Source: Deltaproteobacteria bacterium
Lineage (GTDB): Bacteria; Desulfobacterota; Dissulfuribacteria; Dissulfuribacterales; JALVPX01
Reading direction: 5' to 3'
DNA length: 5,191 nucleotides
Assembly: GCA_027061625.1 (NCBI GenBank)
Contig: JAMOVF010000159.1
Location: forward strand, 1 to 5,191
Below, piece by piece: positions 1-5,191 of the stretch (within the stretch, counting starts at the first letter, position 1; each line of letters begins with the position of its first letter). The notes below the pieces were generated by a model, which did not search any database, was not told where the DNA came from, and saw only the letters and a list, made by a program, of their open reading frames with translations. The position numbers were made by a program, and so were the translations under genes.

Positions 1-628
1 GTATTAATGCTGGTCTGGGAAGGGTGCCTGTATAGGATTCGCCTAAACCTGCACCTTTGGAAATATCTTCCCAAAAGCGGGTTAGTCCTTTGTAAGAGAC
101 CCATGCCACAAAACCCGCAAGGGAAAGATAAATAATATCAATAGGAATTACGCTTAAAAACTTATGATATTCTACAGTCCCTTTAGGAAAGGGCCATGAC
201 TCTCCTGTAACAAATGACCACAGCAAGGCTACAAAAAGCACTACTACCATTGAAGCAATTACTGTAGTTATCATGCCCTTTGTTGTGCTTAATAGATTGG
301 CCAAGGCCTTAGGCTCTGCATAATACTTAATAGCATTTGCCCTAATAGCACCTAAAACATCGCCGGGTTTCGCATCGCGTGGACAATATGCACTGCAATC
401 ACCACACTGATGACACAACCAGACATCTACATCTCCAGCTACCTTGGAAGCGAGTCCCCACTGAGCCCACAACATTTCTTTTCTGGGAAACGGGCTTTCC
501 TCTGTGGAAAGAGGGCAAACTATCGAACAAGTAGCACATTGATAGCACCTGTTGACGGTATCTCCACCCGCTTCCATAACACCCTTGATAAAATCAAGGT
601 CCGGTTTGATTTTCGTATATTCCGACAT
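1..628 (-). CDS. qmoC: QmoC, HdrC-like iron-sulfur / membrane cytochrome b subunit of the Qmo complex (5' part only)
   Basis: The first 209 residues are present; the frame stays open to the window edge, so the C-terminal part is missing. The protein starts MSEYTKIKPDLDFIKGVMEA. Two four-cysteine sites follow: C28-x2-C31-x2-C34-x3-C38-P and C72-x2-C75-x2-C78-x3-C82-P, the HdrC pattern for two [4Fe-4S] clusters. A hydrophobic stretch at about residues 119-140 and a second at about 158-178 look like the first membrane helices of a cytochrome b-type (HdrE/NarI-like) domain. Fusion of HdrC-like and membrane domains is the family hallmark of QmoC, which is thought to exchange electrons between menaquinone and the cytoplasmic QmoA/QmoB. 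The start is set by an excellent Shine-Dalgarno six bases upstream (positions 636-643) and by the HdrC-like N-terminus. The gene begins 12 bases after the qmoB stop, so it is the last visible gene of a qmoABC operon. A soluble HdrC is unlikely because of the membrane segments. Confidence 0.93.
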   Translation of the reverse strand, partial: MSEYTKIKPDLDFIKGVMEAGGDTVNRCYQCATCSIVCPLSTEESPFPRKEMLWAQWGLASKVAGDVDVWLCHQCGDCSAYCPRDAKPGDVLGAIRANAIKYYAEPKALANLLSTTKGMITTVIASMVVVLFVALLWSFVTGESWPFPKGTVEYHKFLSVIPIDIIYLSLAGFVAWVSYKGLTRFWEDISKGAGLGESYTGTLPRPALI

Positions 629-635
629 TGTATAT

Positions 636-643
636 ACCTCCTA
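636..643 (-). promoter_or_regulatory. qmoC ribosome binding site overlapping the qmoB stop codon
   Basis: On the minus strand the sequence reads TAGGAGGT, a near-perfect Shine-Dalgarno, followed by seven bases (TATACA plus flank) and the qmoC ATG at 628-626. Its first three bases, TAG at 643-641, are the qmoB stop codon. Ribosomes finishing qmoB therefore sit on the qmoC initiation site, which suggests coupled translation. The coupling is inferred from the arrangement. Confidence 0.85.
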
Positions 644-2962
644 CCAGCCTTTGAAGGGGTTGGGACCCATCCCAACGACTTCCTCTACAAATTCATTTAT
701 AATTTCAGGCACTTTATCATATTCATCAATAGCAACTTGTGCCAGTTTAACCCTTTCAGGCTCCATTCCAAGAGAGTTCAAGGTCTCTGCCACATTTTCC
801 ATTCTTCGATTGGCTAGCTCACTACCCTTAACAAAGTGACACTGATAATCTTCACCATATTTACATCCAAGGAGCAATGCGCCATCCATTCCGCTTGACA
901 TAGCGTCTTTAATCCATGCAACATTCACAGAACCAAGGCAACGGACTGGAATAATCCTTGGAAGTGGTGACCATGTATGCCCCCTTCTTGCAGCCATGTC
1001 AAGTGCTGGATAGGCATCATTCTCACAAGCAAAGATTATCATACGCAGTTTGTCTTCATCATCATCTGGAACTTCAATGGATTTAATCATAGAGCCGATG
1101 ATGTCAATGTTATAGTCCTTAAATCCAATAATACGCTCTGGACATGCACCCATACAGGTTCCACAACGGCGGCACCTTGTTGGATTGGGTTTTGGTGTCC
1201 CCTTTTCATCATCATCAAGGGCACCAAAGGGACATTCCTCTGTGCAGCGCTTACACTGGGTACAACGCTGGAAGTAGAAATCTGGATAGTCATAATCCCA
1301 TGTACGGGGATGAACCGCATGGCCTTCTCTGACCGCCTGCAAGCACTGAATGGCCTTTAAGGCTGCACCAGAACCATCTTCCATTGATTCTTCAATGGTT
1401 AAGGATCTGCGAACACCTCCGGCAGCATATACGCCTGTGCGCCTTGTTTCATATGGGAAGCAGATAAAGTTAGAATCACAATAACCGCCAAATAGCTCCA
1501 AATCACGGAATGCAGGGCCTTGACGATATGCAAAGTTAATTACAGCCTCATCTCTAGTGGTTGGAACCATGCCTGTGGCAAGCACCACCATATCTACATC
1601 TACGCTTATGTTATCACCAAGGATGGTATCCTCAACATTTACAGTCAGATTGCCAGAGCCATCATCTGCAACTTCTGTAACCGCACCTTTTGTGAGGAAT
1701 ATTCCCGGATCGTTCTGAAGGCCTTTATAGAAGTATTCATATTGGCCAACTGTGCGCATATGCTGGTAAAAGATGTAAGCTTGACCATCTTCTGGCTGAT
1801 CCTCTCTAAGCATTTTAGCCTGCTTTAAAGCTACCATGCTTGTCACTGCTGAGGCATAAGGGAAGTCTGCATCATCTTCTTTCCCACCAGGGCTCAGAAC
1901 AAAGGCAACACTTTTAACCTCTTTGCCATCAGATGGACGGGTTACCTTGCCAGCCTTAGCCATCTTCTCAAAGGCATAATTGGTAACTACATTTGGGTTG
2001 CCCCATGCTAGATGAGGGAACTCATCTTCAGCAGGCTCATAAGGCTTCCAGCCTGATGACAAGACCACTGCGCCAAACATTTCAGCATTGGGATCTACTT
2101 CCATGTAATCCTTTCTGCCTTCATTTTTCTCTTCAAATTTTTTCTTTTGGTCTTCAGCGCTTAGCTCTTTGCCATTCTCATCAAATTTTTCTTCTTCAGT
2201 CAAAGGCACTGGAGCATCCCATTCGCTCTTTGTGCCAGCCGGTTTTAAGCTGACCCTGAATTCACCGGGCTCACCAGCAGTTCTAGCAACTTCAGTGGAA
2301 GTCTTGACTGTTATTTTATCATGGGCCTCTACCTTGGCTATCAAATCACCAACTATAGGATCTGCTAAGGTAGAATAATCTGGCCCAACTGGTATCTGCT
2401 TTCTAAAATTCTTAGCATTACCGCCAAGCTCAGATTCTTTTTCAACAATTACCACTTCATAGCCTGCATCAGCAGCATCTAGGGCAGCTTGCATACCAGC
2501 AACACCACCACCTATTACAAGCAAGCGATCATAAATTTGCTCAAGCTTGAAAGGCTCTGGCATCTCGACTTTTCCCATTTTTGTTACATACATGCGGATA
2601 TAGTCTTCAGCCAGTTCCTGAACATGCTCTTTTTGAGCATCAGCATCTTCAGCATTGGGATCGATCTGATGTGACCAAGCTACTAACTCCCTAAGGCCAA
2701 CTTTATCCACATAGACCCCAGGGAAGTCCATATAATCAAAGTCATAACGAGGAGAATAACCAGCAAGAATAATTGCATTAAGCTCTTCTGCCTCTATATC
2801 GGACTTAATCATGTTAGCTGCAGCTTCAGAATAAAGATCATCAACTGCCTTAGCTACTTTGACTCCTAGCTCACCTGTAGCAAGCTCAATGAGCTTGTCT
2901 ATATCTACAGCATCCTTAATTCCATCACCTGTATATATATACAATCCTATATTTTTTGACAT
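641..2962 (-). CDS. qmoB: QmoB, HdrA/MvhD-like flavin and iron-sulfur subunit of the Qmo complex
   Basis: This 773-residue soluble protein is a subunit of the quinone-interacting membrane-bound oxidoreductase thought to supply electrons to APS reductase. Residues 1-130 resemble the HdrA N-terminal domain but contain no cysteine. An FAD-binding Rossmann fold starts at about 146, with GGGVAG at 151-156 and acceptor glutamate E174. A highly charged segment lies at about 253-290, and a second nucleotide-binding motif, VVLATGM, at 459-465. Two [4Fe-4S] sites follow: C567-x2-C570-x2-C573-x3-C577-P and C597-x2-C600-x2-C603-x3-C607-P. Residues about 640-765 form an MvhD-like domain with cysteines at 646, 675, 700 and 708. 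The HdrA plus MvhD fusion and the size are typical of QmoB. The first cysteine in the whole protein is C495. The ATG at 2962 overlaps the qmoA TAA by one base (TAATG) and has AGGAGG eight bases upstream. A bifurcating HdrA is the nearest alternative, but the neighbouring apr, qmoA and qmoC argue for QmoB. Confidence 0.95.
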   Translation of the reverse strand: MSKNIGLYIYTGDGIKDAVDIDKLIELATGELGVKVAKAVDDLYSEAAANMIKSDIEAEELNAIILAGYSPRYDFDYMDFPGVYVDKVGLRELVAWSHQIDPNAEDADAQKEHVQELAEDYIRMYVTKMGKVEMPEPFKLEQIYDRLLVIGGGVAGMQAALDAADAGYEVVIVEKESELGGNAKNFRKQIPVGPDYSTLADPIVGDLIAKVEAHDKITVKTSTEVARTAGEPGEFRVSLKPAGTKSEWDAPVPLTEEEKFDENGKELSAEDQKKKFEEKNEGRKDYMEVDPNAEMFGAVVLSSGWKPYEPAEDEFPHLAWGNPNVVTNYAFEKMAKAGKVTRPSDGKEVKSVAFVLSPGGKEDDADFPYASAVTSMVALKQAKMLREDQPEDGQAYIFYQHMRTVGQYEYFYKGLQNDPGIFLTKGAVTEVADDGSGNLTVNVEDTILGDNISVDVDMVVLATGMVPTTRDEAVINFAYRQGPAFRDLELFGGYCDSNFICFPYETRRTGVYAAGGVRRSLTIEESMEDGSGAALKAIQCLQAVREGHAVHPRTWDYDYPDFYFQRCTQCKRCTEECPFGALDDDEKGTPKPNPTRCRRCGTCMGACPERIIGFKDYNIDIIGSMIKSIEVPDDDEDKLRMIIFACENDAYPALDMAARRGHTWSPLPRIIPVRCLGSVNVAWIKDAMSSGMDGALLLGCKYGEDYQCHFVKGSELANRRMENVAETLNSLGMEPERVKLAQVAIDEYDKVPEIINEFVEEVVGMGPNPFKGW

Positions 2963-4206
2963 TATCCTGCCCTCCTAACAACCTGAATTGCTTTTAATGC
3001 GGCAGCGGTAGCGCTTTGGGCTGATGATACAACATCTATTGGCCTTTTAGCGCATCCGCAAGGAATAACACCATCGGTTTCCACAACAAAGCCATCCTGA
3101 TCATAATCTATGCCGGGAATTTTATTCTCAGCTCCCACAGGCTGCATTCCAGTAGCTAGAACAGCAAGCTCCACTTCCTGCTCTACTCTGCCACCGCCTA
3201 TGGTATCTTCGGCCACCAAAACCACATTCCCGGGCTCATTGCCGGCTTTGATATCTGCTACTTTACCTTTAATAAAATGGACCTTCTCATCTGCCTTAAT
3301 TTTGGCATAGAAGTTCTCATATTTTCTTCCAGGAGAGCGAATATCAATATAAAATACATAAATTTCTGCATCAGGATTCTGTTCACGAATATAAGTTATC
3401 TGTTTAAGAGTGGCCATGCAGCAAATGTAGGAACAAAATGCTAAATGATTTTCATCTCTAGAGCCTGCACACTGGCAGAATCCAATAACCTTTGGCTCTT
3501 CATTGTCAGACGGCCTTACCACTTTACCATTTGTGGGGCCAGATGGAGAGGCCATGCGCTCAACCATCATATTGGTTACCACATTATCAAAGTCTGCAAA
3601 ATGGAGGTTATCCATATTGTTGGGATCGTATGGTTGCCAACCTGTGGCCATGACAATTGCACCAACATTTAAGGTAACTGTTTCAGGCTGCTGAGATAAA
3701 TCTACGCAACCGTCTGGCATAGCATTAGCAATGGCCTGAGCTTCATCAGTGGATGCAATAGCTGGATCTAATACACACTGATTAGGGTAGGCCATAGGAT
3801 GAGGCATGTAGATACCCTTTCTTGTATCCATGCCAAAATTAAACTCATTTGGCACCTCGGTAGAGGCTGCCTCTTCTCCGGGCTTACAATTAGTGCATTG
3901 AGGAGTGGTGTATCTTGGATTAACTGTAACTTCTACAGTATAGTTGCCGGGCTCACCACTGACAGAAGTAACATCTGCCAAGGTGTAGGCAGTGATTCTT
4001 GGGTTTGTTTTTAACCGCTTAAAGTTGATCTCCAGTCCACAAGTAGGAGGACATAGCTTTGGGAAGTACTTGTTAAGCTGAGCTACCCTTCCCCCTAGAT
4101 AACTTTCCTTTTCCACTAAATAGACATCATAGCCCGCTTCAGCGGCTTCCAATGCAGCAGTCAAACCACTGAAGCCGCCGCCTACCACTAAAATGCTATT
4201 ACTCAT
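2962..4206 (-). CDS. qmoA: QmoA, HdrA-like FAD subunit of the Qmo complex
   Basis: This 414-residue cytoplasmic flavoprotein is homologous to the HdrA subunit of heterodisulfide reductase and partners QmoB and QmoC in electron transfer to APS reductase. It opens with an FAD-binding Rossmann motif, ILVVGGGFSG (residues 5-14), with acceptor glutamate E32, then LGGR at 37-40 and CPPTC with C52 and C56. A degenerate HdrA ferredoxin insert spans about 97-150: C104 and C107 remain, followed by EVPNEFNFG and RKGIYMPHP. The HdrA cysteine signature is kept at 244-263 (FCQCAGSRD, then CSYICC: C244, C246, C258, C262, C263). A second nucleotide-binding motif, LATGMQP, is at 350-356. The length fits QmoA. 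The ATG at 4206 is preferred because AAGGAG lies seven bases upstream and the Rossmann fold begins at once. The frame extends 17 codons further to a TTG at 4257 with no evident Shine-Dalgarno. The gene is the first of the qmoABC cluster, after a terminator behind aprA. Confidence 0.94.
   Translation of the reverse strand: MSNSILVVGGGFSGLTAALEAAEAGYDVYLVEKESYLGGRVAQLNKYFPKLCPPTCGLEINFKRLKTNPRITAYTLADVTSVSGEPGNYTVEVTVNPRYTTPQCTNCKPGEEAASTEVPNEFNFGMDTRKGIYMPHPMAYPNQCVLDPAIASTDEAQAIANAMPDGCVDLSQQPETVTLNVGAIVMATGWQPYDPNNMDNLHFADFDNVVTNMMVERMASPSGPTNGKVVRPSDNEEPKVIGFCQCAGSRDENHLAFCSYICCMATLKQITYIREQNPDAEIYVFYIDIRSPGRKYENFYAKIKADEKVHFIKGKVADIKAGNEPGNVVLVAEDTIGGGRVEQEVELAVLATGMQPVGAENKIPGIDYDQDGFVVETDGVIPCGCAKRPIDVVSSAQSATAAALKAIQVVRRAG
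2971..2976 (-). promoter_or_regulatory. qmoB ribosome binding site inside the qmoA coding end
   Basis: AGGAGG on the minus strand is formed by the tandem Arg codons AGG AGG in the penultimate part of qmoA (residues R411 and R412). It lies eight bases before the qmoB ATG at 2962-2960. With the one-base TAATG stop/start overlap, this arrangement predicts translational coupling of qmoA and qmoB. Confidence 0.85.
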
Positions 4207-4213
4207 ATCATTA

Positions 4214-4219
4214 CTCCTT
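4214..4219 (-). promoter_or_regulatory. qmoA ribosome binding site that decides the start
   Basis: AAGGAG on the minus strand lies seven bases before the ATG at 4206-4204, which is ideal bacterial spacing. The alternative in-frame TTG at 4257-4255 would place this site inside the coding region and has no comparable purine-rich site ahead of it. The ATG start is therefore strongly favoured. Confidence 0.85.
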
Positions 4220-4254
4220 TTCTCCCTGTAAGGATTTATTTGCTTTTCAAGGGC

Positions 4255-4292
4255 CAAAGCTCAAGGTTCATATCAATGAGCCTTCAGCTTTG
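4255..4292. repeat. Imperfect 17-bp inverted repeat in the qmoA leader
   Basis: Arms at 4255-4271 and 4276-4292 pair around a four-base loop. Outer arms CAAAGCTCAAGG and CCTTCAGCTTTG match except at one position (4262/4285). The inner arm TTCAT pairs with ATGAG with one further non-Watson-Crick position (4267/4280, G-U if read as plus-strand RNA, A-C as minus-strand RNA). No T tract follows on either strand, so it does not look like an intrinsic terminator. It lies about 50-85 bases upstream of the qmoA ATG. It could be an mRNA leader hairpin or a protein-binding site; the sequence does not say which. Confidence 0.6.
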
Positions 4293-4298
4293 ATCCTT

Positions 4299-4327
4299 AT
4301 TTAAACAGAAAACAGCGAGTATGAAAA
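4299..4327 (-). promoter_or_regulatory. Weak sigma70-type promoter candidate for qmoABC
   Basis: On the minus strand TTTTCA (4327-4322) and TTAAAT (4304-4299) are separated by exactly 17 bases, and each matches four of six consensus bases. The -35 box overlaps the T tract of the terminator behind aprA. Initiation would fall near 4292, at the upstream edge of the leader inverted repeat. The boxes are poor and A+T-rich DNA gives such matches by chance, so this is only the best candidate seen in the gap. Confidence 0.25.
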
Positions 4328-4359
4328 ATCCCAGGTGCCTAATCATAAGGCACCTGGGA
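4324..4359 (-). terminator. Rho-independent terminator downstream of aprA
   Basis: A perfect 12-bp stem (arms 4329-4340 and 4348-4359, core CCCAGGTGCCT / AGGCACCTGGG) encloses a seven-base loop. On the minus strand it is followed by ATTTTT, giving the stem plus T tract of an intrinsic terminator 44 bases after the aprA stop codon. On the plus strand the stem is followed by a weaker AGTTATTTT and no convergent gene is visible, so the minus-strand role is preferred. It should end or attenuate apr transcription before qmoA. Confidence 0.85.
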
Positions 4360-4402
4360 GTTATTTTAAACCATGATAACGAAGCTCTTCACAGATTACC
4401 TA

Positions 4403-5191
4403 TTAGTCAGGAATAATCTGATGACATTTTTTCTTGAAGACGCTCCATTCGCCAGTCTTTGGATCATACTTGGAGTTTACAAAGCACTTCCATCCACCAG
4501 CATCATAGTCTTTGTCATCTGCCTGCATAAAGTCACCGCGATAGTAGAAGCCTGGGTAACGGCTTTCTTCACGGAACTGAATATGACGGAGATGATCTTC
4601 AACAGTCCAAATCCTGTGCAAATTCTCCCATGCACGGAGAAGCTCATGAAGACCGCCAGCTGCCATCTTCTCAGAGTCCTCACGGAGCCACTGTAGATGC
4701 TGCATTGCAATCTCGAGCAATTTGCCATTGGTCATGTAGTAGGGTGACCAACCTCCACCATACTCATCGGTGTATTTCATCAAGCGCTCCATCATGTGGC
4801 GTGGCTTAATGTAGTTGGGGTTGACCATTTCATCAGTGGTCTTCTGATAATTCTCATAATACCAAGTTACAGGCTTATAGATCTCTGCTTTCAAGTCATC
4901 AGCGCTTACTGCCAAAGTAGGAGTAAAGTCAGCATTGTCGCGGATGTAGCGAGCCATTGCTTTGGCTGCAATGCGGCCTTCAGAATGGGCGCCAGAGGAG
5001 AACTTATGACCAGAAGCTCCAACACCGTCACCAGCGGTGAAGAGGCCATTAACTGTGGTCATTCTATTGTAGCCCCATTTGTAATCATCGGGTACCCAGT
5101 CTTCATTTGGTCCGCTGACCCAGATACCGCAGCAACCAGAGTGGCTACCAAGCATATAAGGCTCAGTGGGCATAATCTCAGAACCAACCTT
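4403..5191 (-). CDS. aprA: AprA, adenylylsulfate (APS) reductase alpha subunit (C-terminal part only)
   Basis: These are the last 262 residues and stop codon of the FAD-containing catalytic subunit of dissimilatory APS reductase, which with the iron-sulfur subunit AprB reduces APS to AMP and sulfite in the cytoplasm. The frame is open through the window edge, so the N-terminal FAD domain is missing; the family is usually about 610-660 residues. The fragment begins KVGSEIMPTEPYMLGSHSG, a highly characteristic AprA segment whose histidine (fragment residue 17) probably corresponds to a conserved active-site histidine. It is followed by CCGIWVSGP. The FAD-binding motif LFTAGDGVGASGHKF occurs at about 50-64. 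Then comes the helical domain shared with succinate dehydrogenase/fumarate reductase flavoproteins, ending in EESRYPGFYYRGDF (about 208-221). The tail, CFVNSKYDPKTGEW to HQIIPD, is the AprA-specific C-terminus. The methionine at 5173 is internal, not a start. The upstream partner aprB is expected outside the window; qmoA follows after a terminator. Confidence 0.97.
   Translation of the reverse strand, partial: KVGSEIMPTEPYMLGSHSGCCGIWVSGPNEDWVPDDYKWGYNRMTTVNGLFTAGDGVGASGHKFSSGAHSEGRIAAKAMARYIRDNADFTPTLAVSADDLKAEIYKPVTWYYENYQKTTDEMVNPNYIKPRHMMERLMKYTDEYGGGWSPYYMTNGKLLEIAMQHLQWLREDSEKMAAGGLHELLRAWENLHRIWTVEDHLRHIQFREESRYPGFYYRGDFMQADDKDYDAGGWKCFVNSKYDPKTGEWSVFKKKCHQIIPD

Noticed and set aside
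1087..1320. Minus-strand second frame inside qmoB
   Set aside because: It covers the ferredoxin-motif region of QmoB in a shifted frame, and the QmoB frame carries the conserved cysteines.
410..2674. Plus-strand open frames opposite qmoC and qmoB (for example 410-817, 552-839, 977-1360, 1520-1828, 1993-2253)
   Set aside because: They lie wholly opposite strongly conserved genes, and their translations show no recognisable domain; they are antisense shadows.
2930..2943. Perfect 14-bp palindrome TGTATATATATACA near the 5' end of qmoB
   Set aside because: It encodes the conserved LYIYT stretch of QmoB and is a simple TA run; such palindromes arise easily in A+T-rich codons, and nothing else suggests an operator.
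3110..4014. Plus-strand open frames opposite qmoA (3110-3310, 3445-3672, 3503-3694, 3799-4014)
   Set aside because: All are antisense to the confident QmoA coding sequence, and their products show no family features.
4324..4359. The hairpin as a bidirectional terminator or a CRISPR-like or attachment-site repeat
   Set aside because: It occurs once, has a clean T tract only on the minus strand, and no plus-strand gene converges on it.
4373..4728. Plus-strand frame 4373-4696 and minus-strand frame 4477-4728 within aprA
   Set aside because: Both overlap the conserved AprA C-terminus in another frame and have no recognisable motifs.
4403..5173. A complete 256-residue gene starting at the methionine at 5173
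   Set aside because: The frame continues to the window edge with conserved AprA sequence (KVGSEI before that methionine), so this is an internal methionine of a longer gene.

Overview
This window is a core piece of dissimilatory sulfate-reduction machinery, all on the minus strand. Read in the direction of transcription (high to low coordinates) it holds the 3' part of aprA (adenylylsulfate/APS reductase alpha subunit), a 196-base gap with an intrinsic terminator and a leader region, then qmoA, qmoB and the 5' part of qmoC. Both outer genes run off the window. There is no CRISPR array, insertion sequence, tRNA or rRNA.

The organism is an anaerobic sulfate-reducing prokaryote, most likely a bacterium given the strong Shine-Dalgarno sites, with moderate to low G+C. 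A qmoC in which an HdrC-like ferredoxin domain runs directly into membrane segments matches the aprBA-qmoABC arrangement of Desulfobacterota and some Nitrospirota (Thermodesulfovibrio-like). Gram-positive sulfate reducers typically have soluble hdrBC genes in place of qmoC. I cannot assign a genus from the sequence alone.

Layout: 5191-4403 is the aprA C-terminus (FAD domain end, helical domain and C-terminal tail). 4402-4207 is non-coding: a terminator hairpin with a T tract just after aprA, a weak promoter candidate overlapping that T tract, a second long imperfect inverted repeat in the qmoA leader, and the qmoA ribosome binding site. 4206-2962 is qmoA (414 aa from the ATG; an upstream in-frame TTG is unlikely to be the start). 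2962-641 is qmoB (773 aa), overlapping the qmoA stop by one base. 628-1 is qmoC, whose Shine-Dalgarno contains the qmoB stop codon.

How they work together (family knowledge): AprAB reduces adenylylsulfate (APS) to AMP and sulfite in the cytoplasm. QmoABC is a membrane-bound quinone-interacting complex thought to link the menaquinone pool to AprAB. QmoA and QmoB are HdrA-like flavoproteins, and QmoC combines an HdrC-like iron-sulfur domain with a cytochrome b-type membrane domain. The tight coupling of qmoA, qmoB and qmoC fits stoichiometric synthesis of one complex.

The region is well-known core metabolism, and I see no new system in it. The points worth a second look are the complementary loss of cysteines in the two HdrA paralogues, the altered MvhD-like domain at the end of QmoB, and the long hairpin in the qmoA leader.
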